This document shows positions 43,646 to 52,427 of a stretch of 64,000 nt of DNA, in pieces. Within the stretch, counting starts at the first letter, position 1, and every line of letters begins with the position of its first letter. The translations under genes were made by a program, and so were the position numbers. Origin of the DNA: CAVONV01 sp963697355 (GTDB taxonomy: Bacteria > Acidobacteriota > Vicinamibacteria > Marinacidobacterales > DATDRI01); assembly GCA_963697355.1 (NCBI GenBank), contig CAVONV010000004.1, positions 62,001-126,000 of the forward strand. Direction: 5' to 3'. The notes under the pieces were generated by a model. It saw nothing but the letters and a program-made list of their open reading frames with translations. It made no database searches and was not told the origin of the DNA.

Positions 43646-45244
43646 TCATAGCCTCCAACGGATGAACTCTTCGATTGTGGTCACGCCCTCAGAGACGTCC
43701 CTGAGACACCTTTCGCGTAGAGTCTCCATGCCGGAGTGGAGAGCGGCCTTCTGGATTTCCTCGAGAGAGGGTTTGCGAGATAGAACTTCACGAATGTGAC
43801 GATCGACCGTCATGATCTCGAAGATGCCTTTGCGTCGGCGGTAGCCGATCTTGTTGCAGGCCGGGCAGCCGCTCCCTCGGTAGAGCTTGATGGATGCGGC
43901 CTCTTCTTCGGTGATTCCGTACGGGGCCAGCTTCCGCTGATCGGCAGACTTCCCGCCCTCCCGGCAGATCGAGCAAATGCGACGGACAAGTCTTTGGTGG
44001 AGCACCAAAGAGAGGTTTCGGCTGAAAAGTGATGAAGGGACACCGAGCTCGTCGAAGCGCCATGCCGATTCCGCGGCACTAAAAGCGGGAAAAGTCGCGA
44101 TGACAAGAAGAGAGCTCGAGAGCTGGCAGGCCATATTGGCGCTTTCTTTGTCGGTGAGATCCAGCAGGAATATTACGTCGGGTTGGACGTTTGCGACCGA
44201 TCGAAGAGCCGAAGGGTAATCGAGACCCTTTTCTTTGCCCACTTCGACCTGTTGGACATAGGGAACCTCCCATTGGATGGAAGGTTCCAAGCTCACAACT
44301 TTGCGCTCCGATTTGGCCAGGTGATCCATCAAGGAGTAGCAAGTGGTCATCGCTCCGTTGTATGGAGGCGATGTTACTAGGATGAGGCCGGATGGCATAT
44401 CGAGCGACCGAACCAGGAACAACTGATCGGGCGGTGTCAAACCCAACGCGGTGAAGTTCTTCAAGAAGAACCGCCGGTCTACGAGCTTGATGGTGACGGC
44501 GGTCCCCATCTGAGTCGGAAGGGTCTGGACCCGCAAATCGTAATCCCGATTCTGAAGCTTGGTCGAAGCATGACCTTTTTGGGGCAGTCCTTTGCTATTT
44601 GGGTCGAGATGGAAAAGTGAATTGATCCGTTCCAATAGGGGTTTCGATGCGGTTTTGGGTAGTGGTCGGATCTTGTAAAAGAAACCATCGATGCGGAACT
44701 TGACGGCCAGTTCCTCCTGGACCGGTTCGATATGAATGTCCGAAGCCCCTTTATTGGCTCCCAATGTCATCAGATAGTTCAGAAGCTCCTGGGGAGGTGT
44801 CTCAGGCGCAACCGGGGTCGGGGTGACCTCCTGACCCTGCGTCACGACCAACGGTTTGTAACCCTGGTGCTCCAGTGCTTCATCGATGTCAGCCTGAGTT
44901 ACCCAGCCTTTTTCGAGAAGAATCTTGCCTAGAAGCCCGCCTGTCCGTTTCTGATTGACGAGGGCCTCGAGCAATTGGGGTGTCGTCAGCTTCTGGGTGC
45001 GGATGAGGATCTCTCCCAGCCGATCCCGGCTCCGCTGAAGCATCGAGACCTCGTCTCGGAGCTCGTCGGGCGCCTGGTCCCAGAATTGTTGTTTGTAGTC
45101 ATCGTCTGCTGGGCAAAAGCATTGCAGGCAAAAGGGACAGACTTTGGAAGGATTCTGGGGGTCACAGCTACACCAGACCGCCTCGACGACGTCGAATTCG
45201 TTGCGGCAGTTCCAACAACGAGTTACGTAGTTTTCTGTGACCAT
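43646..45244 (-). CDS. GspE/PilB-like secretion ATPase homologue with degenerate Walker A and an N-terminal cysteine cluster
   Basis: The product has 532 residues. The N-terminus has eight cysteines (10, 13, 25, 27, 36, 39, 42, 44), probably a zinc site. Then an MshEN-type region (RDRLGEILIRTQKLTTPQLL, GKILLEKGWVTQADIDEALE) and a GspE core (GASDIHIEPVQEELAVKFRI, YDLRVQTLPTQMGTAVTIKL). The P-loop position reads SPPYNGAMTTCYS instead of GPTGSGKTTTLY, and the Walker B position PDVIFLLDLTD instead of PDVIMVGEIRD. The later zinc motif CSIC...CPAC is kept. The frame is intact, so this appears to be a conserved non-hydrolysing paralogue, not a decaying gene. Confidence 0.85.
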   Translation of the reverse strand: MVTENYVTRCWNCRNEFDVVEAVWCSCDPQNPSKVCPFCLQCFCPADDDYKQQFWDQAPDELRDEVSMLQRSRDRLGEILIRTQKLTTPQLLEALVNQKRTGGLLGKILLEKGWVTQADIDEALEHQGYKPLVVTQGQEVTPTPVAPETPPQELLNYLMTLGANKGASDIHIEPVQEELAVKFRIDGFFYKIRPLPKTASKPLLERINSLFHLDPNSKGLPQKGHASTKLQNRDYDLRVQTLPTQMGTAVTIKLVDRRFFLKNFTALGLTPPDQLFLVRSLDMPSGLILVTSPPYNGAMTTCYSLMDHLAKSERKVVSLEPSIQWEVPYVQQVEVGKEKGLDYPSALRSVANVQPDVIFLLDLTDKESANMACQLSSSLLVIATFPAFSAAESAWRFDELGVPSSLFSRNLSLVLHQRLVRRICSICREGGKSADQRKLAPYGITEEEAASIKLYRGSGCPACNKIGYRRRKGIFEIMTVDRHIREVLSRKPSLEEIQKAALHSGMETLRERCLRDVSEGVTTIEEFIRWRL

Positions 45245-45640
45245 GGATAGACCACTACAGACGCAATTGCTCGTGACTAACGGATTACCTTAATTATATG
45301 AGTACATGCAGGGATTCGGCAACTAGGGCCCGGTTGAGCCGTCGACAGTGGCTTCCGGTCCATCGGGCCCGAGTGAACGGAGCGATCCGTTTGACAGCCA
45401 TACACCCCTATGGTAATTTTCGGCGCTTGAGCGCCGCTGCCAATGGCACTGCGATCCAGCGCACCTGGAAATCACTTCCAGCCGGATGAATGAGTGTCAG
45501 AGCTTCCGACCTTAGACACATACCTTTCCACTCGGGAGTTGAAGTTCGCGTGTGTTGGGCATTGTTCCAGGTAGTTACCACAGTTGATATATGCCAGAGA
45601 GCCCGTCGACTTGGGAACGCATGGGCCGGGGAGAGACGTT

Positions 45641-46030
45641 ATGTATCCGGATGAATACCGCTATTCGAAAGAGCACGAATGGATAGAGATCGATGGAGAC
45701 CAGGGCAAGGTAGGGATCACCGACTTTGCCCAACAGCAACTCGGCGACGTCGTGTTTGTGGAGCTTCCCGAGGCGGGATCTAGCTTCGCTGCCGCGGAAG
45801 TTTTTGGAAACATCGAGTCGGTGAAGGCCGTCTCCGAGCTGTTCTTGCCGGTATCGGGTGAGATCGTCGAGGTCAATCAAGCCGCCGTGGACTCGCCGGA
45901 GATGATCAACAAGGATCCCCATGGCGAAGCATGGTTGGTTGTCGTCAAGCTCACCAACCCCGCTGAGCTGGAGGGTCTGCTCTCCGTTGAGGATTATCAG
46001 AAATACGTCGAAGAAGAAGCCGGGAACTGA
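45641..46030 (+). CDS. gcvH: Glycine cleavage system H protein
   Basis: The product has 129 residues. The lipoyl site is Lys62 in FGNIESVKAVSELFLPVSG; the N-terminal YRYSKEHEWIEIDGDQGKVG and C-terminal SVEDYQKYVEEEA are typical. The lipoamide arm shuttles the aminomethyl group from GcvP to GcvT. gcvP follows after about 90 bases. From 45245 to 45640 I see no gene and no glycine riboswitch. Confidence 0.96.
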   Translation: MYPDEYRYSKEHEWIEIDGDQGKVGITDFAQQQLGDVVFVELPEAGSSFAAAEVFGNIESVKAVSELFLPVSGEIVEVNQAAVDSPEMINKDPHGEAWLVVVKLTNPAELEGLLSVEDYQKYVEEEAGN

Positions 46031-46120
46031 CGCTCACCTCCCACGAAAAATCACCTGCGCCGTCTCGTTTTCAACAACGGAAACGGACGCATCGCCCAAG
46101 ACGAGGGGTACGTGCCGACC

Positions 46121-49003
46121 ATGAGTAAGAACCGACCGATCGATGAGCTGCTGCCAACCGGAGAGTTCGTGAATCGCCACATCGGGCCCAACGAAGTCGA
46201 GATTCGACAAATGCTGGGTTCTTTGGGATTCGACTCACTCGATGCTCTCATGGATGTGACGGTCCCGGAGAACATCCGTCTCCGCGAGCCCTTGACCGTT
46301 CCTTCACCCGGCGCGGAGCACGAGATCGTGGAGGCATTGCACGAAGTTGCCAAGAAAAACCGTGTATTTCGCTCCTATATTGGGATGGGCTACTACGACA
46401 GCATTACGCCCGCAGTGATTCTTCGCAACATCTTGGAGAATCCCGGTTGGTACACACAGTACACGCCTTACCAGGCCGAAATCGCCCAAGGTCGGCTGGA
46501 AGCCTTGCTCAGCTTCCAGACCATGGTCGCCGACTTGACCGGGTTGCCGCTCGCGAACTCTTCGTTGCTCGACGAAGCTACAGCGGCCGCTGAAGCGATG
46601 GCGATGTGTTTCGCGGTGGCTCGAGGCAAGAAACAGGGCTTCTTTGTTTCCGAGGACTGTCACCCGCAAACCATTGCCGTCGTCCAGACACGCGCGAAAC
46701 CTCTCGATATCGACCTCAAAGTCGGTTCCATCGATTCCATCGATTTCGAGAAAGACGGCCTCTCAGGTGTGCTCGTCCAGTATCCCACGACGGATGGGCG
46801 AATCGAGGACTACTCTGATATCGCCGACCGGGCTCACCAAGCGGGCGCATTGATGGTCGTGGCGACGGATCTGCTGGCTCTCACACTGCTGCGACCACCG
46901 GGAGAGTTTGGGGCTGATATCGCGGTGGGATCAGCCCAACGTTTCGGTGTGCCCATGGGATTCGGAGGGCCTCACGCCGCTTTTCTCTCCACGAGCGAGG
47001 AGCACGCTCGCCGGATGCCGGGAAGGATCGTCGGCGTCTCCAAGGATGCCGAAGGGAGAACCGCGTGCCGCCTGGCGATTCAAACCCGAGAGCAGCACAT
47101 TCGGAGGGAAAAGGCCACGAGCAATATCTGCACGGCGCAGGTCTTACTAGCCATCATGGCGAGTATGTTTGCCGCCTATCACGGACCCGAGGGATTGAAG
47201 AAGATAGCGCGCCGCGTGAACCGGATGACCCGAGCGCTGGCAAAGAGCTTGAAAACGCTCGGATTCGCCGTCGGTGACGATCCCTTCTTTGACACGTTGC
47301 GGATTCACACAGATAAGGAAAATGCGAGAAGGATCCTCCTCTCTGCAGAGGAGCATTCGATCAACCTGCGCTCCTATGCCGACGACTCTCTTGGCGTTTC
47401 TCTAGACGAGACGACAGGGGCGCAAGACTTGCGGACCTTGATCGAGATTTTCGCCGGCAACTCGGATGTCCCGCCGGTGGATGCGCTGCCGGCTGATGCG
47501 GACGAGGCTTTTCCCGAGCCCTTCGCGCGAACAAGCTCCTATCTCACTCACGAGGTGTTTCATCGATATCGCTCGGAGCACGAGATGCTGCGTTATATCC
47601 ATCGTCTACAATCGAGGGACCTGTCGCTGACAACGTCGATGATTCCATTGGGTTCGTGCACCATGAAGCTCAATGCAACAACCGAGATGATCCCCGTGAC
47701 TTGGCCGGAATTTGGCCGGCTTCACCCCTTTGCGCCTGCGGCCCAATCAGCGGGCTACGACGAGCTCTTCCGAGGGCTCGAGCAATACCTTGCGGAGATT
47801 ACAGGTTTAGCGGGTGTCACCTTCCAGCCGAATGCCGGCGCTCAAGGCGAATACACCGGTTTGTTGCTCATCAAGGCCTATCACGGTAGTCGTCGGGAGA
47901 GCGGCCGAAACATCTGTCTTATCCCTGTGTCGGCACACGGTACGAACCCGGCAAGTGCCGTTATGGCTGGTTTCAAAGTGGTCGTCGTGGCTTGTGATGC
48001 GGAAGGTAATGTCGATGTGGAGGATCTTCGTACGAAGGCCGAGGAGCACAAGGACAGCCTCGGTGCGTTGATGATCACTTATCCTTCGACGCACGGCGTG
48101 TTCGAAGCGAGAGTCAAAGAAGTGTGCGAGATCGTTCACTCGCATGGCGGGCAGGTGTACATGGATGGGGCCAACATGAACGCCCTTGTCGGTCTCGCCC
48201 AGCCGGGAGAGATTGGTGCTGACGTCTGTCACCTCAATTTGCACAAGACGTTTTGTATCCCTCATGGAGGCGGTGGACCCGGGATGGGACCCGTCGCCGT
48301 TGCGAAGCACCTCCTACCTTTCCTTCCCGGACACACCGTGACGGGTTTGGGTGGGGAGCAAGCCATCGGGCCCGTGTCGGCGGCCCCCTACGGAAGTCCC
48401 AGCATCCTACCCATCTCGTGGGCCTATATCCGATTGATGGGACCCGAGGGGCTCACTCGAGCGACTCAAGTTGCGATCCTCAATGCCAACTACATGGCCA
48501 AGCGCCTCGAAGAGCACTACAAAGTCGTGTATAGGGGCAGCACAGGACTTTCGGCTCACGAGTTCATCATCGACTTACGCCCGTTCAAAAAAAGCGCAGG
48601 CATCGAAGCGGAAGATGTCGCCAAGCGGCTCATGGATTATGGATTCCACGCTCCGACTATGTCCTTCCCTGTGGCGGGAACACTCATGATCGAGCCCACC
48701 GAGAGCGAGTCCAAGTCCGAGCTCGATCGTCTGTGCGACGCATTGATTGGGATCCGGAAAGAAATACAGGCCATCGAGGACGGTCGCGCCGACAAGGAGA
48801 ACAACGTCCTCAAGCGGGCTCCGCATACCGCTCATGCTGTTACTGCCAGCGATTGGGATCGTCCTTACTCCCGCGAGGAAGGCGCCTACCCCGCCCCTTG
48901 GGTACGAGAGTACAAATACTGGCCGCCGGTTGCCCGCATCGACAATACCTACGGTGACCGGCATTTGGTCTGTACTTGCCCGCCAATGGAGAGCTACGAA
49001 TAA
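46121..49003 (+). CDS. gcvP: Glycine dehydrogenase (decarboxylating), single-chain P protein
   Basis: About 960 residues; ATG 46121 is preferred to GTG 46112. Both halves are fused, as in the GcvP form rather than GcvPA/PB. The N-terminal half has IGPNEVEIRQMLGSLGFDSL and IGMGYYDSITPAVILRNILE. The C-terminal half has the PLP lysine at about residue 709 in HLNLHKTFCIPHGGGGPG. It decarboxylates glycine and loads the H protein. gcvT and lpd are not in the window. Frame intact. Confidence 0.96.
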   Translation: MSKNRPIDELLPTGEFVNRHIGPNEVEIRQMLGSLGFDSLDALMDVTVPENIRLREPLTVPSPGAEHEIVEALHEVAKKNRVFRSYIGMGYYDSITPAVILRNILENPGWYTQYTPYQAEIAQGRLEALLSFQTMVADLTGLPLANSSLLDEATAAAEAMAMCFAVARGKKQGFFVSEDCHPQTIAVVQTRAKPLDIDLKVGSIDSIDFEKDGLSGVLVQYPTTDGRIEDYSDIADRAHQAGALMVVATDLLALTLLRPPGEFGADIAVGSAQRFGVPMGFGGPHAAFLSTSEEHARRMPGRIVGVSKDAEGRTACRLAIQTREQHIRREKATSNICTAQVLLAIMASMFAAYHGPEGLKKIARRVNRMTRALAKSLKTLGFAVGDDPFFDTLRIHTDKENARRILLSAEEHSINLRSYADDSLGVSLDETTGAQDLRTLIEIFAGNSDVPPVDALPADADEAFPEPFARTSSYLTHEVFHRYRSEHEMLRYIHRLQSRDLSLTTSMIPLGSCTMKLNATTEMIPVTWPEFGRLHPFAPAAQSAGYDELFRGLEQYLAEITGLAGVTFQPNAGAQGEYTGLLLIKAYHGSRRESGRNICLIPVSAHGTNPASAVMAGFKVVVVACDAEGNVDVEDLRTKAEEHKDSLGALMITYPSTHGVFEARVKEVCEIVHSHGGQVYMDGANMNALVGLAQPGEIGADVCHLNLHKTFCIPHGGGGPGMGPVAVAKHLLPFLPGHTVTGLGGEQAIGPVSAAPYGSPSILPISWAYIRLMGPEGLTRATQVAILNANYMAKRLEEHYKVVYRGSTGLSAHEFIIDLRPFKKSAGIEAEDVAKRLMDYGFHAPTMSFPVAGTLMIEPTESESKSELDRLCDALIGIRKEIQAIEDGRADKENNVLKRAPHTAHAVTASDWDRPYSREEGAYPAPWVREYKYWPPVARIDNTYGDRHLVCTCPPMESYE

Positions 49004-49057
49004 GAAGTGGCCAGAAGTCAGAGGCCAGAAGCCAGTCAAGAAAACAATCGTAGTCGG

Positions 49058-49200
49058 GCCGGCTGTGCCGGATGATCAAGACCGCAGACCGCGTGGCTGG
49101 CGACTTGGCCGCTATAGCCCGTCGATAGGAGCTACGAAGAATCGTAGGCCAGGCTGGGCCTGGCTCTCGTTGCTGCTTGGCCGCTCGACTGCTCAGTGAG
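49058..49200. repeat. Intergenic REP-like palindromes
   Basis: GGGCCGGCTGTGCCGGATG near 49058, GGCCAGGCTGGGCCTGGCT near 49147, and a tail CCGCTCGACTGCTCAGTGAGAA related to the one at 33484. No gene is seen between 49004 and 49281. CCAGAAGTCAGAGGCCAGAAG just after the gcvP stop may be a diverged copy of the 8-bp-type arrays. Confidence 0.45.
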
Positions 49201-49246
49201 AATGTGACATCAAGTAAGAAATCGTAAGTCCAGCCGTTCCTGGTGA

Positions 49247-49287
49247 TTGCATTCTTTGCCTGCATAGCCTACAATAGTTGCATGCAA
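49247..49287 (+). promoter_or_regulatory. Promoter and palindrome at the second vapBC pair
   Basis: TTGCAT (49247-49252) and TACAAT (49270-49275) are 17 bases apart, a good sigma-70 promoter. The ATG at 49282 would coincide with the transcription start, so the mRNA is leaderless. The palindrome TTGCATGCAA (49278-49287) spans the start codon and could be an autoregulatory operator. Confidence 0.6.
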
Positions 49288-49524
49288 TATACGATTCGCA
49301 ATGTCCCCGCAGCCCTCGATGCCGCGCTGAGGGATCGCGCCAAGGCGGAGAAAAGGAGCCTGAACGACGTCGCCATACAGGCGTTGGCTCGAGGCATGGA
49401 TTTTTCGAAGCAAGCACGCCGCTACAGAGATTTGAAGGATCTTGCGGGGAGTTGGAAAGAAGACCCTGATTTCGACAAGGCCATTAGTGATCAGCACGTT
49501 ATCGAAGAAGAGATTTGGAAATGA
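49282..49524 (+). CDS. FitA/Arc-type ribbon-helix-helix antitoxin
   Basis: The product has 80 residues: MQYTIRNVPAALDAALRDRA, KAEKRSLNDVAIQALARG is the ribbon-helix-helix, then an acidic-aromatic tail (DLAGSWKEDPDFDKAISDQH) that would block the PIN toxin active site. It overlaps the toxin start by 4 bases (ATGA). Confidence 0.87.
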   Translation: MQYTIRNVPAALDAALRDRAKAEKRSLNDVAIQALARGMDFSKQARRYRDLKDLAGSWKEDPDFDKAISDQHVIEEEIWK

Positions 49525-49904
49525 GGCTCGCTCTAGATACCAATCGATACACCGACTTCTGTCGGGGTGAGCCCGGCGTCGTTGACTCACTGGAGACGGC
49601 CGAGCAGGTATTCATTCCTTTCGTCGTACTTGGAGAGCTTCGCGCGGGATTCTCTGTCGGTAAATTTGGTCCTAACAACGAACGAGTTTTGCGCGAGTTT
49701 CTTGTGAAGGACGGCGTTCGCACGATATTTGCGGACGACCAGACGACACATCACTACGCAAACGTCTACCGCCAGTTACGAAAGCAAGGAACTCCCATTC
49801 CGACGAACGACATGTGGATCGCGGCCCTGGTTCTGCAGCACAATCTCGTTCTTTTCGCACGTGACCAACACTTTGACCATCTACCACAGATTGCCAGGCT
49901 GTAG
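49521..49904 (+). CDS. VapC/FitB-type PIN-domain toxin
   Basis: The product has 127 residues: MRLALDTNRYTDFCRGEPGV carries the first Asp, FVVLGELRAGF the Glu, and IPTNDMWIAALVLQHNLVLF with ARDQHFDHLP the C-terminal acidic site. ATG overlaps the antitoxin stop. Predicted ribonuclease of the VapC group. Confidence 0.9.
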   Translation: MRLALDTNRYTDFCRGEPGVVDSLETAEQVFIPFVVLGELRAGFSVGKFGPNNERVLREFLVKDGVRTIFADDQTTHHYANVYRQLRKQGTPIPTNDMWIAALVLQHNLVLFARDQHFDHLPQIARL

Positions 49905-49944
49905 GTCCGGATGTGTTCGACGTTCAAAATCCTTGGAGCAATGC

Positions 49945-51192
49945 ATGGTATTTCGCAGAATGACACGGGCGGGTCTCGTCCTTACTTTGATCTTGGTCGC
50001 TGGTCTCGTTGCCGGTGAGAACGGTTCGAGCACCGGCTGGTTTCAATATCGTGGTCCGAACCGAGATGGTAAGTCGACAGAGACCGGATTGGTGCGTTCA
50101 TGGGATTCCGCCGGACCTCGTGAGGTGTGGCGAGTACCGGTAGGTGCTGGCTTCTCGGCTATCTCCATTGTGGGTGAGCGTCTCTACACAATGGATTCGG
50201 ACGAGAAGACCGAGTATGCCCTCTGCCTCGACGCCGAGAGTGGAGAGACGATTTGGCGAATTCCCGTGAGTCCGATTTTCAAAGACGTCAACGGCGATGG
50301 TCCTCGTTCCGGGCCGACGGTGGACGGTGATGTGGTTTTTGTCCTGGGCTCACGGGGTCAACTGATGGCACTCGACACAACCTCGGGTGAGGTCGTTTGG
50401 CAGCTCCAATACGAGGATGTCTTCGACAGCAAGCTACCGACATGGGCCTTTAGTACGTCGCCTCTCGTCGATGACGACCTGCTGATGGTGGAGGTCGGCG
50501 GCAGTGGCGAGCGCGCCATCGCGGCTTTGGAAAAACGTACGGGTGCGGTGCGGTGGACGGCTCAAGAGGCCAATGTGGCTTACTCTTCGCCGATTGTCTT
50601 CGAGCTATTTGGCATCAAACAGTTCGTGTTCCTGCTCCAACAGAAAATTGTTGCGTTGAACCGAGAGGGCAAAGAACTATGGAGCGTTCCTTTCGCCCCG
50701 AAGCTCGATATCAAGCCCGCCTTGCCCTTGTTTGTAGCTCCTGACCAAATCATGGTCGCGGCGTCTTACGATACCGGAGCCAAAGTCGTCAAGTTGACCG
50801 CCGAGGGCGGCACCGTGACGGCTCAAGAGGCCTGGACGAGCCGCTACATGCGCAATCACTTCAACACTTCCATTGCGCTCGACGAGCATATCTACGGCTT
50901 CGACGCGGCCACGCTCCGTTGTCTCGTTGCCAAAACAGGCGAGCGAGGTTGGGCAAAAAGAGGTCTCGGAAAGGGCTCCCTCATCTATGCCGACGGTATG
51001 TTTATCGTCCTGACCGAGCGAGGGAGTCTGGTGTTGCTGGAGGCAACGCCGGAAGGCTACCAAGAGCTTGCGTCACACCAGGTATTGAAAGGCCGGTGTT
51101 GGACGGCGCCTTCGCTTTGGCAAGGACAGCTCTACGTTCGCAATCACACGGAGTTGGTCCGCCTGGACCTGCGAGAACGAGCGTCTGAATAG
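49945..51192 (+). CDS. Secreted PQQ-type beta-propeller protein
   Basis: The product has 415 residues; ATG 49945 follows TTGGAGCA. Signal peptide (RAGLVLTLILVAGLVAGENG), then WFQYRGPNRDGKSTETGLVR and repeated propeller blades such as YALCLDAESGETIWRIPVSP, LMALDTTSGEVVWQLQYEDV and IAALEKRTGAVRWTAQEA. It resembles PQQ-like/BamB-like outer-membrane or periplasmic proteins abundant in Acidobacteria and Planctomycetes. PQQ binding itself is uncertain. The LolA-like gene follows after 11 bases. Confidence 0.85.
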   Translation: MVFRRMTRAGLVLTLILVAGLVAGENGSSTGWFQYRGPNRDGKSTETGLVRSWDSAGPREVWRVPVGAGFSAISIVGERLYTMDSDEKTEYALCLDAESGETIWRIPVSPIFKDVNGDGPRSGPTVDGDVVFVLGSRGQLMALDTTSGEVVWQLQYEDVFDSKLPTWAFSTSPLVDDDLLMVEVGGSGERAIAALEKRTGAVRWTAQEANVAYSSPIVFELFGIKQFVFLLQQKIVALNREGKELWSVPFAPKLDIKPALPLFVAPDQIMVAASYDTGAKVVKLTAEGGTVTAQEAWTSRYMRNHFNTSIALDEHIYGFDAATLRCLVAKTGERGWAKRGLGKGSLIYADGMFIVLTERGSLVLLEATPEGYQELASHQVLKGRCWTAPSLWQGQLYVRNHTELVRLDLRERASE

Positions 51193-51203
51193 GAGGAGAA
51201 GCG

Positions 51204-52070
51204 ATGCGAGGATGGCTCATCCTTATAGTTGTGGTTGCCTCGTTGGCGCCCTGTCCGGCGGAAAGTCAGACCGAACTGTCGGCCGAGGAAATCGTCCAGC
51301 GTCATCTCGATGCCATCGGTGGATCAGAGAAGCTCGCGAAGATCGAGACCCTCAAGAAGACCGGTACCTATGTCTATAACGGCATGGAGCACCCTATCGT
51401 GAGCTATCACAAAACCGGTCGAAAGTGCCGCGAGGAGATCGAAGGGCTTCGGCTTTGGGGAACGGATGTTTGGGAAGGCCACACCGTTGTGCGAGGTACC
51501 AATGGAACGGTGGCATGGTGCAAGGATGAATCTCGTCCACCGGAGTGGCAGCGGATCCCGGCCGAGGACGCTCAGCTCGCCTTGGAGAGGGCGGACTTTC
51601 ACGGTGCACTTCTCGACTACAAAACCAAGGGACACAAAGTGGAGTTAGTCGGACGCGGCGACGTGGACGGCACTCCTACCTATCTTTTGAAGCTGACGCT
51701 GGCATCGGGCATCGTCGAAACCTGGCATTTGGATCTCGAAAGCTTCATGGTGCTGAGGATCGAAGTCGTCGCCGAAGATAAAGAGGAAGGTTCCGTGGGT
51801 CTCGAACGTCCCAGGGCCTGGCACTTCGACGACTATCGTCCAGTCAATGACGTTATGATGCCCTTTTGGATCTATGTCGAGGAGCCGATCTTCGCTCGGG
51901 AGTATATTTTCGAGACCATCGAAGCCAACGTTGACGTCGAAGACGCCCTCTTCGAGCCACCCACCGGGTCATTCTCTTGTTGGACAAATCCGGGAGACCC
52001 TTGCGGGCCGGGCGGCGTTGCTGGAGCTGTGGCCGCTGTCCGTGGGAGAACGTGCGGCCGGCTCCGCTGA
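51204..52070 (+). CDS. LolA-like outer-membrane lipoprotein-sorting family protein, 3' end altered
   Basis: The product has 288 residues; ATG after GGAGGAGAAGCG. Signal peptide ends near PAESQT; SAEEIVQRHLDAIGGSEKLA is the usual opening, followed by beta-sandwich strands (YLLKLTLASGIVETWHLDLE, FDDYRPVNDVMMPFWIYVEE). The last 35 residues or so, after DALFEPPTG, are an out-of-frame reading of a DUF4143 ATPase relic, so the native end was replaced at an insertion or deletion junction near 51965. Confidence 0.78.
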   Translation: MRGWLILIVVVASLAPCPAESQTELSAEEIVQRHLDAIGGSEKLAKIETLKKTGTYVYNGMEHPIVSYHKTGRKCREEIEGLRLWGTDVWEGHTVVRGTNGTVAWCKDESRPPEWQRIPAEDAQLALERADFHGALLDYKTKGHKVELVGRGDVDGTPTYLLKLTLASGIVETWHLDLESFMVLRIEVVAEDKEEGSVGLERPRAWHFDDYRPVNDVMMPFWIYVEEPIFAREYIFETIEANVDVEDALFEPPTGSFSCWTNPGDPCGPGGVAGAVAAVRGRTCGRLR

Positions 52071-52344
52071 TGGTCTCTGGATCCTAGACGGCATCGTCAA
52101 CAATGGCGAAAGAACCCTCCGAATGAGGGCGACCGATCGACCCACTGCGGTGCGTGGACGCGATTTGCGGAAGCTGACCGAGGAGGGCTTCAAGTGGGGA
52201 GGATACCCTGCTTTGTTGAAACTCCCGGACGACGACGAGCGGCGGTCTTGGCTAAGTGATTATCGGCGTACCTACCTGGAGCGCGATCTGGCCGATCTCG
52301 ATCGAGTTGCGGATCCCGATCGGTTCGCACTCGCACAGGATGCC
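51973..52344 (+). pseudogene. Relic of a DUF4143-type AAA ATPase
   Basis: In a frame different from the upstream gene the DNA reads GQIRETLAGRAALLELWPLS, GFKWGGYPALLKLPDDDERR and SWLSDYRRTYLERDLADLDR. These correspond to the region around SAESLAGRVEYLELAPLHLE and WRQAFIQTHLERDIPNLGVR of the intact ATPase at 54815. The N-terminal Walker A part and the C-terminal nuclease-like domain are gone. It marks a past insertion in this strip. Confidence 0.75.
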
Positions 52345-52427
52345 GAGCCGAAGGCATCGAACGGTTCCTCATGTCTCATGAGCAACCAAGCCTCGAACTG
52401 TGGACGAAAGAGCTCTTCCTTCAGCAT

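Noticed and set aside
45245..45640. Glycine riboswitch upstream of gcvH
   Set aside because: The conserved GGAGAG...AAGGAGCAA type core is not present in the gap.
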